DNA of 32,837 nt from a bacterium (GTDB lineage Bacteria; Electryoneota; RPQS01): positions 1 through 32,837 of the forward strand of contig JAPKYT010000056.1 in NCBI GenBank assembly GCA_026394155.1, given 5' to 3'. The notes beneath the pieces are model-generated. The model searched no databases. It worked only from the letters and a program-made list of their open reading frames with translations, and was not told the DNA's origin. Position 1 is the stretch's first letter. Each line of letters begins with the position of its first letter. The position numbers and the translations under genes are program-made. This document shows, in pieces, positions 20,074 to 28,482 of this stretch.

Positions 20074-20087
20074 GAATAAGTAAGACG

Positions 20088-20198
20088 GGCGCATCGCCAT
20101 GCGCCCCTACAGTGGTTTGATCATATGTTGTAGGGGCGGAAGGCGTTCCGCCCGCCATGAATCAATCCTCAACAACGGGCGCATCGCCATGCGCCCCA
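20088..20198. repeat. Three G-family REP-like hairpins (20088-20110 +, 20130-20156 -, 20176-20198 +)
   Basis: GGGCGCAT-CGCC-ATGCGCCCCTACA; TGTAGGGGCGGAA-GGCG-TTCCGCCC; GGGCGCAT-CGCC-ATGCGCCCC. Confidence 0.85.
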
Positions 20199-20205
20199 CA
20201 AGAAA

Positions 20206-21084
20206 ATGCCTTCTCTCGATAATTGGATTCTGGCCGCGAGGCCGAAGACGTTGGTGGCGGCGGTGGTGCCGGTGATCGTGGGAGCCGCGTATGCCAAGCA
20301 AGCCGCGCTCGAACACTGGCCGTTTGCGCTGTGCGCGGCTCTGTCGGCTCTGTGTATTCAAATCGGAACGAACCTCGCCAACGACTACAGCGATTTCAGA
20401 CGCGGGGCCGACACATCGCAGCGCATCGGGCCGGTGCGCGTGACGCAAGCCGGACTCATCGCACCGCAGCACGTGAAGAACGGAGCGATTCTATCTTTTT
20501 CGCTGGCGGTGGGATTCGGAATTCCGCTCATCGCGCGCGGCGGTCTCCCCATTCTGCTCATCGGCGTGCTTAGCATTCTCTGCGGTTGGCTTTACACCGG
20601 CGGCCCGTTTCCTCTCGGTTACAACGGACTCGGGGAGCTCTTTGTGCTGCTCTTTTTCGGATTCGCGGCGGTAGCGGGCACGCATTTTGTTCTCACACTC
20701 GAGTGGAATCCGCTGGCGCTCTTCATCGCACTGGCTCCGGGACTGCATGCCTCGGCGCTGTTGGCCGTGAACAACGTGCGCGACCTCGAGACCGACCGCG
20801 CGGCAGGGAAACGCACGCTGGCAGCGCACTTCGGCAGGACCTTCGGACGCGCGGAGTTTGCGCTGCTGACACTCCTCCCCTTCTTCGTGCCGGTAGCCCT
20901 GTTTTTCATTTTTCATTTCTCCTATCTCGTTTTGCTTCCCGTGCTTTCGTTGCCGCTGGCCATGCCGCCCTTGCTTACAGCCCTGACGCGTGAGGACGGG
21001 CCGAGTTTGATTTCCGCTCTGGCCGGAACTGCGCGTTTGCAGCTCGTGTTCGGAGTTCTTCTTGCCGCCGGGCTTGTGTTGTGA
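20206..21084 (+). CDS. menA: 1,4-dihydroxy-2-naphthoate polyprenyltransferase
   Basis: LAARPKTLVAAVVPVIVGAAYA, QIGTNLANDYSDFRRGADTSQRIGPVRVTQAGLI, NNVRDLETDRAAGKRTLAAHFGR. Confidence 0.96.
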   Translation: MPSLDNWILAARPKTLVAAVVPVIVGAAYAKQAALEHWPFALCAALSALCIQIGTNLANDYSDFRRGADTSQRIGPVRVTQAGLIAPQHVKNGAILSFSLAVGFGIPLIARGGLPILLIGVLSILCGWLYTGGPFPLGYNGLGELFVLLFFGFAAVAGTHFVLTLEWNPLALFIALAPGLHASALLAVNNVRDLETDRAAGKRTLAAHFGRTFGRAEFALLTLLPFFVPVALFFIFHFSYLVLLPVLSLPLAMPPLLTALTREDGPSLISALAGTARLQLVFGVLLAAGLVL

Positions 21085-22151
21085 TTATCACTCACCTCAC
21101 GTTCTCGGCCGCCGAGCTGCCGTTGATCACGCCGCTGCTCACTGCGCGCGGAGCGATGAGGTCGCGGCGGATTCTCCTGGTGACTTTGCACAGCGGAGAT
21201 CTCTACGGCACGGGCGAGGCAGCTCCGCTGCCGGAGCACGGAACGGAGCCGTTTGATTTGGCCTTCGATATCATCGCGCGACTGGCGAACCGCCGCCACT
21301 TTCCTCCCTTGCCGCGCGGGCTCGGCGCTTTCGACGGGTGGCTGACAGAAGTGGGCGTATCGCGCGCGTTCGCGCCCACCGCGGCGTGGGCCGTGGAGTG
21401 CGCGATGGCCTCGCTTTTGGCGCAGAATCGCCGCACGCAAATCTGTTCTCTTCTGAGCGCTTCTGTTGTCCGACGTATTCCGGTCGCGCGGCTGATCAGC
21501 GGCGAGACAAGCGGCGAGATAGTATGGGCCGTGGAACAGGCCGTGAAGCTCGGCTACGGAACGGTCAAGATCAAGCTGGGTCGGCGTTCGGTGGTGCAAG
21601 AGATTGATACGATCCGAAAACTCCGCGAGCGTTTTGAAGACCGCGTCGCCATCCGCGTGGACGCCAACGAGGAATGGTCGCTGGGACATGCGCTGGAGTT
21701 CTGCCGAGGAGTACTCGACTGCCGGCTCGAATACATCGAGGATCCGCTGCGCGAGCCGACGCCCGAGAGACTGCTCCTGCTCAAAGCCGCTTCGCCGGTG
21801 CCGATCGCTCTCGATCAGTTTGCCAACGATCCGGAGCGGTTCGAACAGATTCTTGCGCAGCGACTTTGCCGCGTGGTGGTGCTTAAGCCCGCGGTGATTG
21901 GTTCCTTCTCTCTGGTCAAGCGCATGGTGCGCAAAGCGCGTGGGCGCAAGATCTCCGTGGTGTTCTCCAATCTGATCGAATCGAGCATCGGCCTCGGCTA
22001 TGCGGCGGCGTGCGCGGCGGCTCTGGGAAGCCGCCGCTATGCGCATGGGCTGGCTACGGCGAGCCTGTTGGCCAAAGACACGGTGGAGCGGCCGCTGACA
22101 CCTCTGCGCGGCATGATCCGGCTGTCCGATTTGCGGTTGCTCACGAGCTGA
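21081..22151 (+). CDS. menC: o-succinylbenzoate synthase (enolase superfamily)
   Basis: TVKIKLG (K-x-K), AIRVDANEEWS, LEYIEDPL, PIALDQF, VVLKPAVIGSF; overlaps the menA stop. Confidence 0.93.
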   Translation: MIITHLTFSAAELPLITPLLTARGAMRSRRILLVTLHSGDLYGTGEAAPLPEHGTEPFDLAFDIIARLANRRHFPPLPRGLGAFDGWLTEVGVSRAFAPTAAWAVECAMASLLAQNRRTQICSLLSASVVRRIPVARLISGETSGEIVWAVEQAVKLGYGTVKIKLGRRSVVQEIDTIRKLRERFEDRVAIRVDANEEWSLGHALEFCRGVLDCRLEYIEDPLREPTPERLLLLKAASPVPIALDQFANDPERFEQILAQRLCRVVVLKPAVIGSFSLVKRMVRKARGRKISVVFSNLIESSIGLGYAAACAAALGSRRYAHGLATASLLAKDTVERPLTPLRGMIRLSDLRLLTS

Positions 22152-22162
22152 CGGCGATCACA

Positions 22163-23578
22163 ATGCTGACCTTTGCATCAACCGCGCTGCCCGACGAGCA
22201 GTTCAATCACAAGACCGAGCAGATGGCGATGCTTCTCGCCGAGCGCTTTCCCGAACGCGGATCGCACGTCGGGCTGTGGGGCGAGAATAGTCCGGACTAT
22301 TTGGTGGCGCTCTTTGCGCTGATGCGGGCCGGGCACGTGGCGGTGCCGCTGCAAACGCGTCTAACGGCGCGGGAATTAGCGGACGTCGTGCGCAGCGCGG
22401 GCTTGCAGGGAATTCTGGCCGCGCGCGCGTTTCCGCAAACGCATCGCGACGTGTTGGGCGACGTGCCCGTGCATCCACTGCCCCCGAGCTTCGAAAGTCC
22501 CCCGCCGCTCAATGAATTGAAGGTGCTCGGCAAGGAGGAGGTGGCGGTTATCTTGTGCAGCAGCGGCAGCGCAGGACAGGCAAAGATGATTCCGCTCACA
22601 CTGCGTTCACTGCTCGATCATGCGCGCGCGGTCTGCGAACATCTCAAAGTAACGCGGCACGACACATGGCTGGTGTGTTTGCCTTTCTATCATATCGGCG
22701 GCCTTGCCATCGCCTTTCGCTGTCTGTTGTCGGAAGCATCGCTGGTCATTGCGGAGAGCGCCGATGCGGGCGAGATCAACCGTATCCTTGACAACGGCGA
22801 CGCGAGCCTCGTCTCCGTGGTGCCGACGTTGTTAGAGCGCATGCTGACCGCGCGCCAAGGTGCGCCTTACCCGAAATCCCTGCGGGCCATTATCGTGGGA
22901 GGCGGGCCGGTGCCGGCGGAACTTCTAACACGCTGTCCGCAGGCCTACGCGACCTACGGTCTCACCGAAGCGGGTTCGATGGTGACCGGCGCGCGGCCGG
23001 GTTGCGGCGATAAGGAGCGCAAGACCTGCGGGCCGCCGATCCCGCAAACGCAAATCCGAATTTTGAACGAAGCGGGAGAAGAGGCGAAGCGGGGGGGGGC
23101 AGGAGAGATTGTGGTGCGGGGAGCGGGAGCAGCGCAGACCTATTGGGGAGACCGGGAAGCCGCCGCCCAGACATTTCGCGCCGGGTGGATTCACACGGGC
23201 GATCTGGGCCGCTTGGATGAGAATGGTTTTCTGACTGTCGAAGCGCGGCGCACGAATTTGATCGTATCCGGCGGAGAGAACATGTATCCGGCGGAGATCG
23301 AGGCCGCCTTGTGCGAGCACCCGCGCATCGTGGAGGCGGCGGTGCTGCCGGTGGACGATGCAAAATGGGGGCAGACCCCGGGAGCTTTGGTCGTGCTATC
23401 GCCGGGCCCTCTCCTGCAAAAGAGTCACATCTACAGTTTTCTTGCCGGGCGGCTGGCGCGCTACAAGTTTCCGCGCAAAATCGTCATCGCCGAAAAGATT
23501 CCGCGGCTGGGCAACGGCAAACCTGACTTGAGAGAGGTGCGAAAGCTGCTCACGGAAGGAGAAGACGCACCGGCCTGA
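22163..23578 (+). CDS. menE: o-succinylbenzoate-CoA ligase (ANL superfamily); preferred start ATG 22163
   Basis: ILCSSGSAGQAKMIPLT, YATYGLTEAGSMV, GWIHTGDLGRLDENGFLTVEARRTNLIVSGGENMYPAEIE, IPRLGNGKPDLREV. Confidence 0.93.
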   Translation: MLTFASTALPDEQFNHKTEQMAMLLAERFPERGSHVGLWGENSPDYLVALFALMRAGHVAVPLQTRLTARELADVVRSAGLQGILAARAFPQTHRDVLGDVPVHPLPPSFESPPPLNELKVLGKEEVAVILCSSGSAGQAKMIPLTLRSLLDHARAVCEHLKVTRHDTWLVCLPFYHIGGLAIAFRCLLSEASLVIAESADAGEINRILDNGDASLVSVVPTLLERMLTARQGAPYPKSLRAIIVGGGPVPAELLTRCPQAYATYGLTEAGSMVTGARPGCGDKERKTCGPPIPQTQIRILNEAGEEAKRGGAGEIVVRGAGAAQTYWGDREAAAQTFRAGWIHTGDLGRLDENGFLTVEARRTNLIVSGGENMYPAEIEAALCEHPRIVEAAVLPVDDAKWGQTPGALVVLSPGPLLQKSHIYSFLAGRLARYKFPRKIVIAEKIPRLGNGKPDLREVRKLLTEGEDAPA

Positions 23579-23580
23579 TT

Positions 23581-23991
23581 TCACGCGTACTTCATCAGCG
23601 CGGCGCGGAACTCGTCGGGAAGGGACATCGGGTCACGCGTGCGCGGATCCACGCATACGTGCACGGTGGCGGCCGTGGCGCAGACTTCATCCGATGCATC
23701 GCGCAGCTCGTAGGTCATGCGATACGAGGTCCGGCCGAGATGCGCCACGCGGGCGAGAATCTCCACCTTGCTGCCGACCGTGAGCGGGCGAACAAAATCG
23801 GCCTCGACATGAACGATGGGAAGTCCCATCGTTTTTTGTTCAAAGAGCCGCGCCATGCCGAAGCCGATCTCTTCGAGCAGCGCTTCGTAGGCGTGATGGC
23901 AGATGCGGATGATGTTGGCCGAAAAAATCAGCCCGGCGGCATCCGTGTCGTACAGGCCGATGGTGTAGGGAAAGCGGAAAACTTTGGACAT
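23581..23991 (-). CDS. 4HBT-family acyl-CoA thioesterase, candidate DHNA-CoA thioesterase (start 23991 or 24009)
   Basis: FRFPYTIGLYDTDAAGLIFSANIIRICHHAYEALLEE hotdog-fold motif; adjacent to and convergent with menE. Confidence 0.85.
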   Translation of the reverse strand: MSKVFRFPYTIGLYDTDAAGLIFSANIIRICHHAYEALLEEIGFGMARLFEQKTMGLPIVHVEADFVRPLTVGSKVEILARVAHLGRTSYRMTYELRDASDEVCATAATVHVCVDPRTRDPMSLPDEFRAALMKYA

Positions 23992-24229
23992 GGTCTGGTC
24001 AGAATTCATGCAGTCGGTCTTGGAGTTCCCTGTTAACGTCTTCGTTGCGGCCGATCCAACAAACAGGAGTCCGCATCTCATCCCAGCAGGATGGCGTCAA
24101 CCGTGCCACGCCACACACTCGCCGTGGCTCAAGCTCATTAGACTCCGGGAGATCGGGCTCAGATAGGCTCTGGCGTTTCCGAACCTTTGGCATTGGATTT
24201 GCTACAGTTAGAAGAAGACGGTTGCAGAT

Positions 24230-24258
24230 TTGACTTTTCGGCCGTGAAGCATTAGATT
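24230..24258 (+). promoter_or_regulatory. Candidate promoter TTGACT-N17-TAGATT for a short transcript
   Basis: TTGACT 24230-24235, exact 17-nt spacer, TAGATT 24253-24258; strong terminator about 70 nt downstream. Confidence 0.45.
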
Positions 24259-24264
24259 GTAACA

Positions 24265-24334
24265 GTGGCTTTGAAAGGATCGGGGTGTCCCCGGTCGACA
24301 GAGGGTCTTCAGAAATGAAGACTCTCTGTTTTTT
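24265..24334 (+). ncRNA. Putative small RNA of about 70 nt (two stem-loops, second is an intrinsic terminator)
   Basis: GATCGGGG-TGT-CCCCGGTC (24278-24296) then terminator hairpin; promoter-like element upstream; no coding ORF. Confidence 0.4.
24298..24334 (+). terminator. Intrinsic terminator with GAAA tetraloop
   Basis: ACAGAGGGTCTTCA-GAAA-TGAAGACTCTCTGT-TTTTT: 14-bp stem with one G-U pair, then a T run. Confidence 0.85.
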
Positions 24335-25076
24335 ATGGGAATAGCTTCAGCCCCCAACCCTCAGTCTGACCCTTGGGGGAACAGTAGAGTTTGCCTCTGA
24401 TAATGTCAAAGGGGACGTAGGGCTCTGCGGGGTTGATTACATGACGGGCCAAGGGGTAGGCGCACATATCGGCAAGCTGTAACCCCACGATGTTCTCTTT
24501 CTTGGCGTGAAAGCTCAGTCGCCGGACTCTCGCCTTGAAGTTCCCAGAAGGCACATAGTACGTTCCTTGGTCCAGGATCGAGTTGAAGTGGGCCAGCAAC
24601 TGCCCGTCTTCCCGTTTCCCGCGCTGTTCCACCAGGATCTCCACTGTGCTGGTCTTGTCCGCGGTGTTCAGGTAGAAAATAGTCCTTTCCAGCACAAAGA
24701 GGAGCGACAACGCGTAGGGGTCCCGGGCCCCTTTGCCGTACCTCTTCACGTGCTCCTCTTTGTTCACGCCCGAGCCGATGAGACAGTACTGTCCCTGCCC
24801 GAGGATCCGGTTCAGATCCTTGTAGAATCTTGCCTTCAACTCCAAGTCAAAAAGGATTTGAAATGCGCCCTCGCACTTGCGAATCTCGCGCGAGTGAAGA
24901 ATGACGCCGGTGGTCTTGAAATAGTCGCGTTTGAACTGACTGATGCGAGCTTCAATGTCCCTCAGCGCGTCCTCTCTGATCAGGCAGCCGCACAAGAGAA
25001 AGATTGGGAAGTTCTTGTCTATGAAGGCCAACCCGTGGTCGCCGGTCTCGTCTAAGAAAAAGAAATAGTTTGCCAT
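24333..25076 (-). CDS. DUF3800 domain-containing protein (start ATG at 25076, not 25400)
   Basis: MANYFFFLDETGDHGLAFIDKNFPIFLLCGCLI ... FHAKKENIVGLQLADMCAYPLARHV typical DUF3800 pattern; less GC-rich than its neighbours. Confidence 0.88.
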   Translation of the reverse strand: MANYFFFLDETGDHGLAFIDKNFPIFLLCGCLIREDALRDIEARISQFKRDYFKTTGVILHSREIRKCEGAFQILFDLELKARFYKDLNRILGQGQYCLIGSGVNKEEHVKRYGKGARDPYALSLLFVLERTIFYLNTADKTSTVEILVEQRGKREDGQLLAHFNSILDQGTYYVPSGNFKARVRRLSFHAKKENIVGLQLADMCAYPLARHVINPAEPYVPFDIIRGKLYCSPKGQTEGWGLKLFP

Positions 25077-25170
25077 GGGGTGAAATCTGTTTGGCCTTGA
25101 TCTCGGTGATTGGGGCGCAGAGCGGTGTGGAAACAACGTAACGATTTTGGACCCGATTGTCAACGGCCCC

Positions 25171-25207
25171 AAACAAACAGGCCGCGGCCCCAAGAAGCCG
25201 CGGCCTG
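25171..25207 (-). terminator. Intrinsic terminator for the T9SS-type secreted protein gene
   Basis: Minus strand CAGGCCGCGGC-TTCTTGGG-GCCGCGGCCTG-TTTGTTT just after the stop codon. Confidence 0.75.
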
Positions 25208-25230
25208 TGCCGTATTCGAACCGGAAGACC

Positions 25231-26994
25231 TTAGCGCAGGAGCAGGAGCTTGCCTGTGGTGAGGCGGCCAGCGGCTTCCAAGCGGACCAGATACATGCCG
25301 GTGGCGGCGTCCATCCCGCGGGCGTCGCGGCCGTCCCAAATCGCTCGGTGCTCGCCGGCGGCCATCGGGGCCGAGACCAGCGTGCGCACCTCTTGACCAA
25401 GCGTGTTGTAGAGCGTCAAATTCACCGCCGCTTCGCGCGGCAGCACATAGCGAAGAGTGGTGGAACTGTTGAAGGGATTCGGATACCCGTCCAGAAGGGC
25501 GAAGTTCTCCGCGCCGCCGAGCGCGGGTTCGGGAGCCGCCGCGGGAGGAGCGACATGGATTTCCCAGCTCACTAACTCGCCTTCGTCGCCGAACTCCCAG
25601 TCGTAGATCACCAGCCGCCACGTCCCCTGCGCATTCTGACCGTCAACAACGGAAAGCGGCTCCTCGGGAATGAAAGAACCGGTGAAGGGGGGAGTCCCAT
25701 CTCCGATAGGAGTCGTGGCTTCATCGTCGAAGATGGTGTTGGTGTAGTTCGCGCTGTCCGCACCGTGGTGGGCGGAAAGCACAACCGTGTCGTTCTGCGG
25801 TGAGACCAGCGCCAGCCAGAGATCGCTGTCGTAGGAGTGCAAGATATTCAGTTGCACGTCCAGATCGCTAATGGTCAAAGAGGTGTCCACCTGCAGGGTG
25901 GAAACCGTGGTGTCCTGATCCGTGATAGTCTGGGGCACATCGCTGGAAACAAAGATGAACATGCCTTGCCACGCGAGTGTGAAGTTCATCTCGGTCGAAC
26001 CGCCGCTGTTCACGGTTACGTTGGGGATCGTATGGCTGAGGTAACCGGCGCGGGAGGCGGTCATGCTGTAGGTGCCCACGCCGACCATCGGAAAGGCGTA
26101 GTCGCCGTCGGTGTCGGTTTGGGTGCTAATGGCAAGTTCGTTGATGGTGACGGTTGCCAGCGAAACCGGCAGGCTGCGGTCGTCATGCACCACGCCGAAG
26201 ATGACGCCGGTCGGTCCGGGGTAGAACCAGATCGCCAAATTATTCACCGGCTGATGGCCGGTGGCGTTGCAAACGTACTGGAGCCTCGGGCCGGTGCCGC
26301 CGCTCTGAAGACCGATGGTCTGCGACTGTGGTTCGAGGTTGAAAAGCCGGTTGTACTGCATCTTGATGAGGCCATCAGCCCAGAGAATGACCTCAAACTT
26401 GTAGGATGTGTTGTCGGCCAAGGCATGCCCCACCGAGTCCCACTCCACCACGATGTGGTCTCCGAAGTCCCGGAAGGCGATCGTGCGGTCGCCGCCCGGA
26501 TCGTAGCCGCCGTTGTCGAGATGCAGATCGTCCCACAGAACGCAGATCATCCGCCCGCCGATGGCCTCCGAGGACAGACAGTCATTGCTGTAGGCGGTGT
26601 TCAACGTTTGAAACTGAAGGTTGCCGTTGGTACTGACCACGATCTGACGATAGGACAGGCCGTAGATGGGGAAATCGAAGGTGAGCGGGACGATCGTCAC
26701 ATTGTCGTCCGGATCGTTACTGAAGTCCAGCCACGTGGCGGCCGGATCGCCCCGCAGCTCGACCCAACTGTAAGTGGCGGTGTCGCCGCCCTGATTGTCC
26801 ACGTAGTGATAGCCGAATGCGTCGGGCCCGCCCTGATTATCCAGAGAGTGACCGCCACGCGCATCCGGCCTCAAGGTCGCAGCCTGACGCGGGTGCTTGG
26901 AAGTGCTAATCTTCGACGGAGCTGCAAATAGGCTGGTGGCGGTCACCAGCCCCAAAATCGCGGTCCACAGCGCGAGCTTATGCGCGATCCTCAA
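25231..26994 (-). CDS. Secreted multidomain protein: carboxypeptidase-regulatory-like domain, P-domain-like (proprotein convertase) domain, T9SS/FlgD-like C-terminal sorting domain; TTG start with GGAGG SD
   Basis: Signal peptide; GVIFGVVHDDRSLPVSLATVTINEL...TDTDGDYAFPMVGVGTYSMTASRAGY; IPEEPLSVVDGQNAQGTWRLVIYDWEFGDEGELVSWEIHV; GYPNPFNSSTTLRYVLPREAAVNLTLYNTLGQEVRTL...GMYLVRLEA. Confidence 0.88.
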   Translation of the reverse strand: MRIAHKLALWTAILGLVTATSLFAAPSKISTSKHPRQAATLRPDARGGHSLDNQGGPDAFGYHYVDNQGGDTATYSWVELRGDPAATWLDFSNDPDDNVTIVPLTFDFPIYGLSYRQIVVSTNGNLQFQTLNTAYSNDCLSSEAIGGRMICVLWDDLHLDNGGYDPGGDRTIAFRDFGDHIVVEWDSVGHALADNTSYKFEVILWADGLIKMQYNRLFNLEPQSQTIGLQSGGTGPRLQYVCNATGHQPVNNLAIWFYPGPTGVIFGVVHDDRSLPVSLATVTINELAISTQTDTDGDYAFPMVGVGTYSMTASRAGYLSHTIPNVTVNSGGSTEMNFTLAWQGMFIFVSSDVPQTITDQDTTVSTLQVDTSLTISDLDVQLNILHSYDSDLWLALVSPQNDTVVLSAHHGADSANYTNTIFDDEATTPIGDGTPPFTGSFIPEEPLSVVDGQNAQGTWRLVIYDWEFGDEGELVSWEIHVAPPAAAPEPALGGAENFALLDGYPNPFNSSTTLRYVLPREAAVNLTLYNTLGQEVRTLVSAPMAAGEHRAIWDGRDARGMDAATGMYLVRLEAAGRLTTGKLLLLR

Positions 26995-27205
26995 GATAAC
27001 CTCCGTATATTTTGTAGTTTAGGTGTCAAACGAACACCCCGCAGGCCCGCAGTGTCAATACGACCGTTCAAGTCAAGCCGGGGGGGTCAGTGGACATGGG
27101 AGCAAGTTCAGTGCCGGGAGGCTTTCCGCCGCATGGCCCTTGGCGGCCTGCTTTGCCTTAGCAAGAAGCTATCTTGGAATGGGCCCTCGCACGATCTCAT
27201 CGAGC

Positions 27206-27284
27206 CGACCCCCCTTTTGTCCCCCCGTGAACGGGGGGAGACTGCCATCCCCCCCTGCTCGCGGGGGGGATAGGGGGGGGTCTC
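27206..27284. repeat. Full-length A-family element: two inner hairpins within an outer C6/G7 palindrome
   Basis: GACCCCCCTTTTGTCCCCCCGTGAACGGGGGGAGACTGCCATCCCCCCCTGCTCGCGGGGGGGATAGGGGGGGGTCTC. Confidence 0.8.
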
Positions 27285-27303
27285 GGGTCATTCCGAGATG
27301 GCT

Positions 27304-28482
27304 TCAAGACAACAGAACTTCAGCATACTGGCCGTCGTACTCGTGCGCGCAGCGGGACAGAGTCAAATAGCCGGAAGCTCTTGCCCATGCCGCCTTGCCC
27401 AGAGACTCCCGCAGCGCCTTGTCGTTGAGCAGAATCTCCAGATTGGCGGCCAAATCCGCGATGTTCCGGGACTGGAACACCAGGGACTCGCGCCCCGGCC
27501 GGGCGGCCTCGATGCATCCTCCCGCGGATGTGACCAAAGAGGGCTTGCCGTGCCACATTGCTTCGAGAAGAACCAAAGGCATCCCTTCGCTGCGCGAGGC
27601 GACGACGAAAAGATCGAGGGCCGACATGAAGCCGGCGCGTGGATCTTGGGCAGCGAAAAGCTGCACTTGGCCGCCGATTCCCAAGCGCGCGATGAGCCGC
27701 TCGAGGCCGCGGCGAGGTCGGTCATTGCCCAAGACATCTCCGCCGGCAATGAGAAGGCGGGCGTGGGGATGACGCGGCATGACACGGGCAAAGGCGCGCG
27801 AGAGAAGATCGAAACCCTTGACCGGAGCATGATAGCCCATCGAACCGATGAGAATCGCATCGGCGGGCAGACCCAGTCGGGCGCGCGCTTCGCTTTGTGA
27901 GAGAACCGAAGCGGGCGGCTCAAGGCCGTTGTGAATGGTGACGATGCGGCGCGGCCTGACGCCCATGCTCTGTAAGTCACGCTTCACGGAATCGGCCACC
28001 GCCACTATGCGCGCCGCGCTGCGCGTGGCGATGAGATCTCCGAACGCGTGCCGCGCTAACAGCAAAGGCCGCAAGTATGGCCGGCCGAAGGTTTGAGGAG
28101 CATAAGCAAACTGCCGCCACGAACCGTGGATGGTGGCGATCCACGGAATGGGGATGCGCGGCAGCACACGATTGCAGACCAGATGCGTCAGCGGCACATG
28201 CGAATGCACAAGTTGCGGCCGGAGCTGCCCGGCGGCGCGCTCCAACTCGCGGGCGACGGCTTTCCAGCGGCGGGAGCGGCAAGAACTGGTGACGTCCGCC
28301 GAGGCGGCCACCGTGAAGGGGATTCCTTCTTGTTCCGCATGCCTGCTGCCCGCGCCGGTGAACATAAACAGAATGCAAACCTCGTGGCCCGAAGCGATTT
28401 GGGACTTGGCCAGATCCAAACAGACCCGCTCGGCGCCGCCCATGTGCGGTGATGACAGCACGTGGAGCAATCTTAGGCTCAT
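27304..28482 (-). CDS. Glycosyltransferase family 4-like protein (start 28482)
   Basis: MSLRLLHVLSSPHMGGAERVCLDLAKSQ..., GLPADAILIGSMGYHAPVKGFDLLSRAF, LFVVASRSEGMPLVLLEAMWHGKPSLVTSAGGC. Confidence 0.92.
   Translation of the reverse strand: MSLRLLHVLSSPHMGGAERVCLDLAKSQIASGHEVCILFMFTGAGSRHAEQEGIPFTVAASADVTSSCRSRRWKAVARELERAAGQLRPQLVHSHVPLTHLVCNRVLPRIPIPWIATIHGSWRQFAYAPQTFGRPYLRPLLLARHAFGDLIATRSAARIVAVADSVKRDLQSMGVRPRRIVTIHNGLEPPASVLSQSEARARLGLPADAILIGSMGYHAPVKGFDLLSRAFARVMPRHPHARLLIAGGDVLGNDRPRRGLERLIARLGIGGQVQLFAAQDPRAGFMSALDLFVVASRSEGMPLVLLEAMWHGKPSLVTSAGGCIEAARPGRESLVFQSRNIADLAANLEILLNDKALRESLGKAAWARASGYLTLSRCAHEYDGQYAEVLLS

Noticed and set aside
20922-22046. 374-aa minus-strand ORF
   Set aside because: Shadow of menA/menC; low-complexity Arg/His-rich composition typical of antisense frames.
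24265-24334. Known riboswitch or housekeeping RNA (SRP, 6S, tmRNA)
   Set aside because: Size and motifs do not fit any class I recognise; retained only as a putative sRNA.
25077-25400. N-terminal extension of the DUF3800 ORF
   Set aside because: DUF3800 similarity begins at MANYFFFLDETGDHG; the extension is antisense to the terminator and an alternate frame of the neighbouring gene.
25837-26931. 364-aa plus-strand ORF
   Set aside because: Antisense to the T9SS-type secreted protein, which has clear domain content, an SD and a terminator.
27206-27284. A-family hairpins as ordinary intrinsic terminators
   Set aside because: No downstream T tract, occur 5' of genes and inside a CDS as well as 3', and in both orientations.
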